The notes under the pieces: generated by a model
What the model was told of the DNA's origin: nothing
The model's input: only the letters and a program-made list of their open reading frames with translations
Databases searched by the model: none
Shown: positions 16,111 through 24,051 of the stretch, piece after piece
How the letters are laid out: every line of letters begins with the position of its first letter
How positions within the stretch are numbered: the stretch's first letter is position 1
Program-made: the position numbers and the translations under genes
Source: Sphingomonas sp.
GTDB taxonomy: Bacteria > Pseudomonadota > Alphaproteobacteria > Sphingomonadales > Sphingomonadaceae
Assembly: GCA_017304655.1 (NCBI GenBank)
Contig: JAFKLY010000008.1
Coordinates: 124,001 to 188,000 of the forward strand
Length of the DNA: 64,000 nt
Reading direction: 5' to 3'

Positions 16111-17424
16111 CTAGCTGGTGCCTGCCTCCACCCAGTCGCGGCGCAGGCTCGGGCCGGCAAGCGCGACAAGCAGCGCGGCCAGCGCATAGAGCGAGAGGGC
16201 ATAGAGCATCGAGTAGCGCAGCGCTTCGCTGCCATAGAGCGGGGTCAGCGCCTCCGAGAGGGCGCCCAGCGCATAGATGCCGCCGCCCAGGCCAATGAGA
16301 TTGTTGATGAGCAGGAACAGCGCGGATGCTGTCGCGCGGGCTTGAGGCGGCACGAGATGCTGGACGGCGGAGAGCACCGGGCCGAGCCAGACATAGGCCA
16401 TGGCCTGCGGGACGAGGAACAGCAGGAAGGCGACGCGCACGTCGCTGCTGTAGATGCCGGCAGCGAACAGCGGCACGCCGATGATGAAGGCCATCGCCGG
16501 CACATAAGCGAACCACGCCCGATCCCGCGAGCCGAGGCGATCGCCCAGCCAGCCGCCGGCCAACATTCCCGTCACGCCACCAAGCAGCAACACCGCGCCG
16601 ATGAAATGCGAGGTCTCGACAAGGCCGAGGCCGAAGCTGCGGCGAAGCAGGCTCGGCAGCCAGAACGCAAGGCCATAGCCCAGCATGGAGCTGGTCGCCG
16701 CACCGAAGGAGAGCAGCCAGAAGGAGCGCTTGCGCGCCAGCATCCCGGCGATCTCGGCAAAGGCCGGTGCAACAGGGGCCGGCGCATCTGGAGCCGCAGC
16801 CCCCGTCGCGCCGGGCGCGTCGGCGGACGGGCGGCGCTGATCGCGCACCAGCGCCTTGAACAAGGGCGCGATGAGCACGCCCATAAGGCCCACGAAGAGG
16901 AACGCCGCCCGCCAGTCCACGCTCGCCGCGATATAGCCACCGGCCAGCACGCCCAGCGCCGAGCCGAGCGGGATACCGAGCGAGTAGATGGAGAGCGCGA
17001 AGGCGCGGCGATGGCTGGGGAAATATTCGCCGATCAGCGCATAGGATGGCGCCACGCCGCCCGCCTCGCCAATGCCGACGCCAAGCCGCGCAAGGAAGAT
17101 ATGCCAGAAGCCCTGTGCCAGGCTGCACAGCGCGGTGAAGCCGCTCCACAGCACCAGCGAAACGGTGATGACCCAGCTGCGGCTGGTGCGATCAGCGAGC
17201 CAGGCGAGCGGCACGCCCAGCGTGGAATAGAGCAAAGCGAAGGCCAGTCCGCCGAGCAGGCCCATCTGCCCGTCGGTGAGGCCCAGCTCTTCCTGAATGG
17301 GCGCGGCGAGGATCGCGAGGATCTGCCGGTCGACGAAGTTGAACACATAGACGAGCAGCAGCATCGACAGCACCAGATAGGGTCGCGGTGCCCTGCCCTC
17401 CGCTTGGGACTCCGCCATGCTCAT
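16111..17424 (-). CDS. MFS transporter, spinster-like
   Basis: 437 residues with about 12 hydrophobic segments. The first helix ends in YVFNFVDRQILAILAAPIQEELGLTD (key part NFVDRQIL), and the MFS A-motif-like LADRTSR follows helix 2; this is the spinster-like branch, common in sphingomonad catabolic loci. A Pro/Ala-rich loop (about 200-222) separates the two halves. The start abuts the stop of the hydrolase gene with no gap, so they are coupled. It probably transports an organic acid or ester related to the hydrolase substrate; the substrate is unknown. Confidence 0.88.
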   Translation of the reverse strand: MSMAESQAEGRAPRPYLVLSMLLLVYVFNFVDRQILAILAAPIQEELGLTDGQMGLLGGLAFALLYSTLGVPLAWLADRTSRSWVITVSLVLWSGFTALCSLAQGFWHIFLARLGVGIGEAGGVAPSYALIGEYFPSHRRAFALSIYSLGIPLGSALGVLAGGYIAASVDWRAAFLFVGLMGVLIAPLFKALVRDQRRPSADAPGATGAAAPDAPAPVAPAFAEIAGMLARKRSFWLLSFGAATSSMLGYGLAFWLPSLLRRSFGLGLVETSHFIGAVLLLGGVTGMLAGGWLGDRLGSRDRAWFAYVPAMAFIIGVPLFAAGIYSSDVRVAFLLFLVPQAMAYVWLGPVLSAVQHLVPPQARATASALFLLINNLIGLGGGIYALGALSEALTPLYGSEALRYSMLYALSLYALAALLVALAGPSLRRDWVEAGTS

Positions 17425-18297
17425 TCAGCCCACATGATCGCGCAGAAACGCCTCGATCGCCGCCAGCGCCGCTGGCTCGTCGAGCAAGGGAGCATGGCCG
17501 CGCCGGGGCACGTCAATCGTCTCGAACGGCCCGGAATGGCGATCCTTCATGCGCCTCACTGTGTCAGGCGCGAGCAGATCCGATAAGGCGCCGCGCAGCA
17601 CCAGCACTGGCTTGGCCGACAGCGCATCCCACAATGGCCAGAGATTGGGCGGCACGGTCTCGGGCTGATCGCCCTTGATGCTCGCCGAAATGCCGGGATC
17701 ATAAGCGAAGCGTACGCGGCCGTCCGCGCCCTCGACGCAGGTGCGCCGGGCGAAGGCGAGCCAGTCGGCCGGACCGAAATCGGGGAAGGCTTCGTGATTG
17801 ATCGCGCCGCAGCGCGCCGCCGCGTCTTCCCAGGTCGCAAAAGCCGGGGCCGGGCCGACATAGCCCTGGATGCGGGCAATGCCGGCCGGGTCCAGCTCCG
17901 TCCCCACATCGTTGAGGATGACGGCGGGGAAGCGCGCGGGCGCGGTGGCCGCCAGGATCATCGCCATCAGGCCACCCATGGACGTGCCGATGAGGCCGGC
18001 GCGTTCCACGCCCAGCCCGTCGAGCAGCGCCAGCATGTCCGCGCAATAGATGTCCGGCCGATAATTGCCGGCATTGCTGTCGTAATCCGACAGGCCCCGC
18101 CCCCGCTGATCGGGCACGATCAGCCGGTAACGCCCCGCAAGGTGCGCCGCCAGTGGCTCGAAATCGGCACTGTTGCGCGTCAGCCCGTGCATCAGCAGCA
18201 AAGTCTCCCCTTCGCCCGGATAAATCCGGGCGAAGAGGCTGAGCCGACCGCATGGACTGGCATAACGGTACGGCTCGAACGCGCGCGGGTCGCTCAT
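17425..18297 (-). CDS. Alpha/beta-hydrolase
   Basis: About 290 residues. Oxyanion-hole region LLLMHGLTRNSADFEPLA, nucleophile elbow GTSMGG (catalytic Ser), a late acid in LVLRGALSDLL and the catalytic His in RRGHAPLLDEP give a complete Ser-Asp-His set. ATG 18297 is preferred; the frame is open to a TTG at 18324 directly after the TonB receptor stop. It is likely co-transcribed with the receptor upstream and the MFS gene downstream, forming an uptake, hydrolysis, transport unit. It could be an esterase or C-C hydrolase; not decidable here. Confidence 0.88.
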   Translation of the reverse strand: MSDPRAFEPYRYASPCGRLSLFARIYPGEGETLLLMHGLTRNSADFEPLAAHLAGRYRLIVPDQRGRGLSDYDSNAGNYRPDIYCADMLALLDGLGVERAGLIGTSMGGLMAMILAATAPARFPAVILNDVGTELDPAGIARIQGYVGPAPAFATWEDAAARCGAINHEAFPDFGPADWLAFARRTCVEGADGRVRFAYDPGISASIKGDQPETVPPNLWPLWDALSAKPVLVLRGALSDLLAPDTVRRMKDRHSGPFETIDVPRRGHAPLLDEPAALAAIEAFLRDHVG

Positions 18298-18324
18298 CGC
18301 TCTCGTCGCCTTCCGGGGTCGCAA

Positions 18325-20688
18325 TCAGAAGGTGACGGTTGCGGTGACAAAGACCTGGCGCGGATTTCCATAGAACGCCGTCAGCGTGCCTTCAGTGCCA
18401 AGCGTCGGCGTCAGCGCGGGGCTGAGAGCACCCGTCACCGCGTCCGCCGCGATGAACGTGTAGCCCGACGTCTTGTAGCGCTTGTTGGTGAGATTCTTGC
18501 CGTGGACGCCCAGGCTCCAGCGGTTCTCAGGCGCGGTATAGACGAGGCTCGCATCCCACAGGGCAAAGGCGTTCTGGTCGATATAGGGGTTGGGAATCTC
18601 GAACTGATAGGTCTTGGTGCGGTAGGACACCGTCGAGCTCAGGTTGAGATCGCCCGCACCGACTGGCGTCGAGTAAGCAAGCGTACCGCTGGCCGTCCAG
18701 CGCGGCGTGTTCTGCACCTTGCGATAGGCGGCGACATCGACCGGGCCGCGACCGGCGATCTGGGTGATATATTGCTTGTACTTGGCATCGATGAAGCCAA
18801 GCGAGCCGGTAAAACTCAGGCGGTCGCCGGACGAGAGGAAATCCCGCGCGAGCCGCGCATTGGTCTCCAGCTCGACACCCTGGAAGCGCGCCTTGCCCGC
18901 ATTGGTGATGATGCCGCAGAAGGTCGGCACGCCACCGACGGTGCAGCCGGCCGATCCGGGAATCTGCACGTCCTTGTAGTCCATGCGGAAGGCTGCAGCG
19001 GCAATGTAAAGCGCGCCGCCGAGCAGATTGCCCTTGTAGCCGATCTCGTAGCTGTCGACCGTTTCCGGGCGGAAGGAGAGATAGGACGCGATCTCGGCAT
19101 CGGTCGGCCGACCGGTAATGGCCGCCGGCGCATTGACGCCAACGCCGCGCGGATCGAACCCGCCGCCCTTGAAGCCTTGCGAGAAGCTGGCGTAGATATT
19201 GTGATCCCGCGTGGGCTGATAGCTCAGCGAGACGCGCGGCGTGAACTTGTTAAACTCACGCGTGCCACGGAAATTCGTGCTCGCCGCACCCGCCGCGATG
19301 CCCGCGCCACCGAAGACCGGCGAGCCGCCACCCAGATAATTCTGCCGCAGGATGCGCGCGCCGCGCTTGTCCCACGTGTAGCGGCCACCAACCGACAGGC
19401 TCAGCTGCTCGGTGAACTTGAACGAGAAGTCCGCGAAGATCGCATAGGCATCCGTATCGACATCCGCCTCCGTGAAGGCCGTGAGGCCGGGCAAGGCGAC
19501 CGGGCTGGTGGTGAACAGGCGCACGTCGAACTGGGTGTCCGCCTTGGCCGTCAGATAATAAGCGCCGATCAGGCCGGTGAGCGGCCCGCCATTGTCATAG
19601 AGGAGCTGCAATTCCTCGCTGAACTGCTCGTTGCGATAATAAGCGGGCACGTCGACATCGACCGCCGGGAGCGCATCGAAGTCGATCGGCGAGGCGCTGC
19701 TATCCTTGCGCCAGCCGGTGATGGAACGCAGCGTGACGCCGCCGCCCAGATCGGCCGTGACGTTCGCGGCAAGGCCATAAGCCTCGACATCCTGCTTGGG
19801 ATCATTGAGCCCGCCGCGCGTATCGAACACATCAGCCAGCACCGGCGCGCCGGAGACGCGGCCCGGAATGAGGCGATGGCCGCCGCGCGCATTGCTCTTG
19901 TCCTTGGTGTAGTCGCCCGAGATACGGATCAGCACCGGCTCGCCATAGCCGCCGATCTCCAGCGTGCCGCGCGCGGCCCACACATCCTTGTTGTAATTGT
20001 CCTGCTTGGTGGTGAGGTTCTGGCCGAAGCCGCCACGCGAGAGGCGCGCGAGCGAGCCGCCGACCCGGACCATCGAGCCGATCGGCGCGGAGACGGTGAC
20101 AATGCCGTCCGCCTGATCATAGGTGCCCAGCGTGCCCTTGAGCTTCAGGTAGAAATCCTGCGGCAGCATCTTGGTCACATATTTGACCGCGCCGCCGATG
20201 GTGTTGCGGCCATAGAGCGTGCCCTGCGGCCCGCGCAGCACCTCGATCCGCTCGACGTCGTAGATATCCAGCACCGCCGCCTGCGGGCGGTTGAGATAGA
20301 CGTCGTCCAGATAGATGCCGACGCCCTGCTCGAAGCCGGAGACCGGGTCCTGCTGACCGATGCCGCGAATGAAGGCGGAGAGCGTGGAGTTGGTACCGCG
20401 CGAGGTCTCCATGGTGATGTTCGGCGCGGCATTGCCGAGATCGGTGATGTCGATCGCGCCCTGCTTCTCAAGCTGCGCGCCGCCGAAAGTGGAGACCGAG
20501 ATCGGCACGTCGACCAGACGCTCCTCGCGACGGCGCGCCGTCACGATGATGGCTGCAGCATCGTCGCTCGACTCGGCCGCGTCCGCCGTCTGGGCCTGCG
20601 CCGGCACGCCGAGCGCCATGCCCGAAGCGGCCAGAAACGCCGTGAGACCGAAGTTTGCGCTGCTTTTGAGGAACTGAGCCTTGCCCAT
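18325..20688 (-). CDS. TonB-dependent receptor
   Basis: 787 residues. The signal peptide (NFGLTAFLAASGMALGVPAQAQ) is followed by a plug domain beginning IIVTARRREERLVDVPISV (TonB-box region), with FIRGIGQQDP and RIEVLRGPQGTLYGRNTIGGAV, and a barrel ending in VTATVTF. ATG 20688 has GGGAGAG upstream. It imports a bulky or scarce substrate across the outer membrane using TonB energy. It heads an operon with the hydrolase and MFS transporter and is divergent from a TetR regulator. Wording is of the general sphingomonad type rather than a known siderophore receptor. Confidence 0.92.
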   Translation of the reverse strand: MGKAQFLKSSANFGLTAFLAASGMALGVPAQAQTADAAESSDDAAAIIVTARRREERLVDVPISVSTFGGAQLEKQGAIDITDLGNAAPNITMETSRGTNSTLSAFIRGIGQQDPVSGFEQGVGIYLDDVYLNRPQAAVLDIYDVERIEVLRGPQGTLYGRNTIGGAVKYVTKMLPQDFYLKLKGTLGTYDQADGIVTVSAPIGSMVRVGGSLARLSRGGFGQNLTTKQDNYNKDVWAARGTLEIGGYGEPVLIRISGDYTKDKSNARGGHRLIPGRVSGAPVLADVFDTRGGLNDPKQDVEAYGLAANVTADLGGGVTLRSITGWRKDSSASPIDFDALPAVDVDVPAYYRNEQFSEELQLLYDNGGPLTGLIGAYYLTAKADTQFDVRLFTTSPVALPGLTAFTEADVDTDAYAIFADFSFKFTEQLSLSVGGRYTWDKRGARILRQNYLGGGSPVFGGAGIAAGAASTNFRGTREFNKFTPRVSLSYQPTRDHNIYASFSQGFKGGGFDPRGVGVNAPAAITGRPTDAEIASYLSFRPETVDSYEIGYKGNLLGGALYIAAAAFRMDYKDVQIPGSAGCTVGGVPTFCGIITNAGKARFQGVELETNARLARDFLSSGDRLSFTGSLGFIDAKYKQYITQIAGRGPVDVAAYRKVQNTPRWTASGTLAYSTPVGAGDLNLSSTVSYRTKTYQFEIPNPYIDQNAFALWDASLVYTAPENRWSLGVHGKNLTNKRYKTSGYTFIAADAVTGALSPALTPTLGTEGTLTAFYGNPRQVFVTATVTF

Positions 20689-20736
20689 CCGATCACTCTC
20701 CCTGGGTTGTGTTTCGTTGGGTGCAGCATATTGAAA

Positions 20737-20754
20737 GTTGAACCGCCTTTCAAC
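20737..20754. promoter_or_regulatory. Dyad in receptor/TetR divergent promoter
   Basis: GTTGAA-N6-TTCAAC is a perfect 6+6 inverted repeat in the 111 bp between the TonB receptor and the TetR gene. It overlaps the second dyad at 20752-20764. Candidate TetR operator. Confidence 0.45.
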
Positions 20755-20764
20755 ATCTGATGTT
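20752..20764. promoter_or_regulatory. Second dyad in receptor/TetR divergent promoter
   Basis: AACATCTGATGTT is a perfect palindrome with a single central base, ending 35 bp before the TetR start codon. It is an alternative or additional operator. Confidence 0.45.
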
Positions 20765-20799
20765 TGCCATGGCGCCGCGAACTCGTTAGCTCTCCCCTC

Positions 20800-21423
20800 A
20801 TGACAAGCATCCAGGCCGCTCCTGCCCATCTCGGCAGCAAGGAACCGCGCACCGAGCGCGGACGCCGGACGCTACGGAAACTGCTGGATGCAGCTGCCAC
20901 GGAATTTGGCGAGAAGGGTTTTCACGAGGCCTCGATCACCGGCATCACGAGCCGCGCGGGCACGGCGCTCGGCACCTTCTACACCTATTTCGATTCCAAG
21001 GACGAGATCTTCCGGGCGTTGGTGAAGGACCTGAGCGACCGGGTGCGCACCACCGCCGGGCAGGCGCTGGTGGGCGAGATGACGCCGCTGGAGACCGAGC
21101 GCCGGGCGCTCTCAGCCTTCCTGCGCTTCGCCCGCGAACATAAGGAAATCTATCGGATTATCGACGAGTCAGAGTTCGTCGATCCGGCAAGCTATCGCGC
21201 CCATTATGCCTCGACCGCCCGCCGCATCCTCGATCGACTGCACAAGGGCGCGCAGGCCGGCGCCTTCCGCGACGGGCTGGAAGAGCCCCACGCCTGGGCA
21301 ATCATGGGGATGAACGTGTTCCTGGGCCTGCGCTACAGCATCTGGTCAGAACAGGAATCGGCCGAGGACATCGCCGAGGCCGCCAGCTCGATCCTGCAAC
21401 GCGGCATCGCCCGCCAGCCCTGA
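20800..21423 (+). CDS. TetR-family transcriptional regulator
   Basis: 207 residues. The N-terminal TetR helix-turn-helix is plain: KLLDAAATEFGEKGFHEASI followed by ITSRAGTALGTFYTYFDSKDEIF. The C-terminal part is a helical ligand-binding domain. ATG 20800 is chosen; the upstream in-frame TTG at 20764 lies inside a palindrome. No clear Shine-Dalgarno sequence. It is divergent from the TonB receptor/hydrolase/MFS unit, which it likely represses. Confidence 0.92.
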   Translation: MTSIQAAPAHLGSKEPRTERGRRTLRKLLDAAATEFGEKGFHEASITGITSRAGTALGTFYTYFDSKDEIFRALVKDLSDRVRTTAGQALVGEMTPLETERRALSAFLRFAREHKEIYRIIDESEFVDPASYRAHYASTARRILDRLHKGAQAGAFRDGLEEPHAWAIMGMNVFLGLRYSIWSEQESAEDIAEAASSILQRGIARQP

Positions 21424-21621
21424 GCCAAGGGCGGCGCGGTTTGCGCACTCGTGCATGGAGTCGTTACGTCCTGCGGCCACACCGCGCGGAACGATCAAGT
21501 GGCGAGGTAGGGCTATTCGCGTGACCTGACCGACGTCCGGTTTTTCAGGCTTTTCGTCCGGGAGCGGACTGGCGGGATGCGACGCCATTGCCGACTTTGA
21601 TATAATTGCTACGCTGTGTTG

Positions 21622-21906
21622 ATGACGATCAACATGATGCTCCTCTACGGCGCTTTTGCAGGGCTAGCGATCGGCATTGTCATCCCTTGGGAGCGCTTTG
21701 GCTGCATGGGATTACTGATCGTTCCGATAGCCATGATCGTCTATGTTAGCCGGTGGCAAGCTGCTCACCCGGAGAACATTCGCTCCACGAGCGGCCTCGA
21801 TTTTGTGTTCGGACCGCTTTGGCCAAGCCTTGGAGCGCTTGCGGGCTTCTATGTTGCAAGAATGATCCGCCAGTGGCTCGCAGGAAGAAACCGGGACGGC
21901 AGCTAA
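21622..21906 (+). CDS. Small membrane protein, function unknown
   Basis: 94 residues with three hydrophobic segments (LLYGAFAGLAIGIVIPW, MGLLIVPIAMIVYV, LWPSLGALAGFYVARMI) and a basic C-terminus. I do not recognise it. A TATAAT lies at 21600-21605, so the transcript would begin only about ten bases before the ATG at 21622 (or a GTG at 21616), making it near-leaderless. It stands alone between the TetR gene and the flavoenzyme operon. Confidence 0.55.
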   Translation: MTINMMLLYGAFAGLAIGIVIPWERFGCMGLLIVPIAMIVYVSRWQAAHPENIRSTSGLDFVFGPLWPSLGALAGFYVARMIRQWLAGRNRDGS

Positions 21907-21980
21907 CCATCCCACAGCCACCATCCAATCGCCCCGGTTCGCGCCGCGATGCCTGCCCACGCGCCCCGGCATGCAAGCCC

Positions 21981-21990
21981 AATACGTATT
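21981..21990. promoter_or_regulatory. AATACGTATT palindrome upstream of flavoenzyme gene
   Basis: A perfect 10-bp palindrome 59 bp before the start codon at 22049. Its ATACG/CGTAT half-sites recur with wider spacing upstream of the TonB receptor/RidA pair at 27592-27611, so both could bind one regulator. Confidence 0.35.
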
Positions 21991-22048
21991 CTAGGCAATT
22001 GTAGGGCGGCGCCCGCTCCCTACAACCTTCGACAACTTCGGGGGTATC

Positions 22049-23329
22049 ATGGCGCGATCCACTTATCATGGCGATTCATCGGTCGAGCGCCGGACGATGC
22101 TCAAGGGATCGCTGGGCGCCGCTGCGCTGCTCGGGCTGCAAGCCTGCGCATCGACGGCCAAGGTCGCGCAGGCCGGCACCACGCCGCCGCCACCCGCGCC
22201 GGGCAAGCGCGTCTCCCTCCTCCCGATCCGCGTGACTCCCGACCAGCTCATCGACGTGAAATGCTGCATTCGGCCGCTGCGGGCGGCCGGCCCCAATCTG
22301 GGCACCGAGATGGTCGGGAGCACGCTGGTCATCCATAATTACGGGCATGGTGGCAGCGGCTGGTCCCTTTCATGGGGCTCGGCCGATATCGCGGTCGGCA
22401 AGGCGCTGACCGTATTGCCACGCGAGATCGCGGTGGTCGGCTGTGGGATCATAGGGCTGACCACCGCGATCGTCGCGCTGCAGGCAGGCCTCAAGGTCAC
22501 CATCTATGCGCGCGACCCGATCCAGCGCACGCGCTCCTTCCGCGCCAGCGGCTCCTTCACGCCGGACAGCCGCGTTGCGCTCAGCGAACAGGCCGGGCCG
22601 GCCTTTGGCGACCTGTGGGAGCGGATGGCGCGCTTTTCCTGGAAAGCCTTCCGCACCTATATCGGCGTGGCCGGCAATCCCGTGGAATTCAGCGACTCCT
22701 ATCAGCTGTCCGACACGCCGATCACCCGTCGCCCGCCCGCCGCACCCGACCCGGCGATCACCGAGAGTTTCGCCACCAAGGGCCTGCCGCAGCAGAACAG
22801 CGAATTTGGCCATTACAGCGACCGGATCCGCGACATCGTGCCACAAGCCGTGCCACTGGCGCCGGAGGACAATCCCTTCTCCGCGCCTTATGCCACGCGC
22901 GCCTCGCAGATGTACTTCAACTTCGCGAGCTACGGGCACCTGCTGATGAGCGAGTTCTTCGCGCGCGGCGGCCAGTTCGTAATGCGCGACTTCCACAATC
23001 CGGCAGAGCTCGCCACGCTCAGGGAGAAAGTGGTGATCCACTGCACCGGCTATGCGGCGCGCGATCTGTGGCAGGACAAGACGGTCATCCCGGTGCGCGG
23101 CCAGACCGGCTGGCTCGTGCCGCAACCCGAGGCGCATTATGGCGTGCGCTACAAGAATGTCTCGCTGCTCTCCAAGAGCGACGGCGTGGTGGTGATGAAC
23201 AACAACCCGGACCTGGGCGAGATGCTGGGCGTGGGTAACAGCATGGAATTGCCCACCAAGGCCGACATAGAAGAAGGCCTCAAGATCATCGCGCCGGTCT
23301 TTGCTCCGGCTGCAGCACGGGGAGCCTGA
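22049..23329 (+). CDS. Exported FAD-dependent oxidoreductase with permuted D-amino-acid oxidase fold
   Basis: 426 residues. A twin-arginine-like signal (ERRTMLKGSLGAAALLGL) is followed by CIRPLRAAG and HNYGHGGSGWSLSWG (about 75-110), which is the C-terminal active-site/FAD segment of D-amino-acid oxidases. Only then comes the FAD-binding VVGCGIIGLTTA (about 128-140), which is normally N-terminal. The order is therefore circularly permuted relative to classical DAAO. It probably oxidises a D-amino acid or related amine in the periplasm. The next gene, a c-type cytochrome 3 nt downstream, suggests electrons go to the respiratory chain rather than to oxygen. Confidence 0.8.
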   Translation: MARSTYHGDSSVERRTMLKGSLGAAALLGLQACASTAKVAQAGTTPPPPAPGKRVSLLPIRVTPDQLIDVKCCIRPLRAAGPNLGTEMVGSTLVIHNYGHGGSGWSLSWGSADIAVGKALTVLPREIAVVGCGIIGLTTAIVALQAGLKVTIYARDPIQRTRSFRASGSFTPDSRVALSEQAGPAFGDLWERMARFSWKAFRTYIGVAGNPVEFSDSYQLSDTPITRRPPAAPDPAITESFATKGLPQQNSEFGHYSDRIRDIVPQAVPLAPEDNPFSAPYATRASQMYFNFASYGHLLMSEFFARGGQFVMRDFHNPAELATLREKVVIHCTGYAARDLWQDKTVIPVRGQTGWLVPQPEAHYGVRYKNVSLLSKSDGVVVMNNNPDLGEMLGVGNSMELPTKADIEEGLKIIAPVFAPAAARGA

Positions 23330-23332
23330 GCG

Positions 23333-23791
23333 ATGCGCCGCCGCACCCTCTCCTTCGCCCTGCCGCTCACAGCCGCCGCGCTGCTCGCCATCGGTGCCGC
23401 CGCGCCGGCTCCGGTCAGCACGCTCAAGGGCGTCTACTCGGCGGATCAGGCAGCCGCCGGTGCACAACTCTATGCGACGCGCTGCGCCATGTGCCACGGC
23501 AAAATGCTTGAAGGCACGTTCGAGACGCCCGCGCTGCAGGACAGGTTCATCGCCAACTGGAGCAAGGCGCCGCTGAGCGACCTGTATGACTATGTGGCCC
23601 GCGCGATGCCGCAATTCGCGCCGGGTTCCCTGAAGCCGGACGAAACGGCGAAGATCGTCGCCTATCTCCTCCAGTCCAACGCGCTTCCCGCCGGTCCGCA
23701 GGCTTTGCCTGCCGAAAGCGCAGCCCTGAAACGGGTCATGCTTGAACCGAAACCGGCCAGTGTTTCCGCCGAGGCTGTGCCCAAAAAATAA
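23333..23791 (+). CDS. Periplasmic class I cytochrome c
   Basis: 152 residues. Signal peptide at residues 1-24 or so, a single haem site CAMCH (C51, C54, H55) and a likely axial Met in ARAMPQF (M92). It lies 3 nt after the permuted flavoenzyme, so it is co-translated and is the obvious electron acceptor for it. A Pro/Ala-rich C-terminal tail follows the haem domain. Family: small mono-haem cytochromes that couple periplasmic dehydrogenases to terminal oxidases. Confidence 0.9.
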   Translation: MRRRTLSFALPLTAAALLAIGAAAPAPVSTLKGVYSADQAAAGAQLYATRCAMCHGKMLEGTFETPALQDRFIANWSKAPLSDLYDYVARAMPQFAPGSLKPDETAKIVAYLLQSNALPAGPQALPAESAALKRVMLEPKPASVSAEAVPKK

Positions 23792-24051
23792 TAACGGGCA
23801 CAGCCGTACCGGGGCCACGCCCCCGCACTGCAGCATAAAGGCAACAGTCGAGAAAGAATCCCAGAATCGGTCGATCCACCCCTGAATGCCCGTCACTGCC
23901 ACTTGAGTTTTTCTTTGCAATGCAACATTCCTATCCCGAAAGGCGGTTGGGGCCACCGCCTGACGGGAACGCGCATGCTCGTGTCGCACGAAACCAATTT
24001 GATATGCGGGACTGAAAAACGCTGCCGAACAGCACGGCGAGGCGCGCACGC

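Noticed and set aside
17794..20760. 988-codon open frame on the plus strand
   Set aside because: It lies antisense to the TonB receptor and hydrolase genes, and its translation is Arg/Ala/Gly-rich with no domain. High GC content keeps antisense frames open.
20600..20829. Longer start for the TonB receptor at 20829
   Set aside because: It would put 47 non-family residues before a perfect signal peptide and would overlap the TetR promoter and start; ATG 20688 has a good Shine-Dalgarno.
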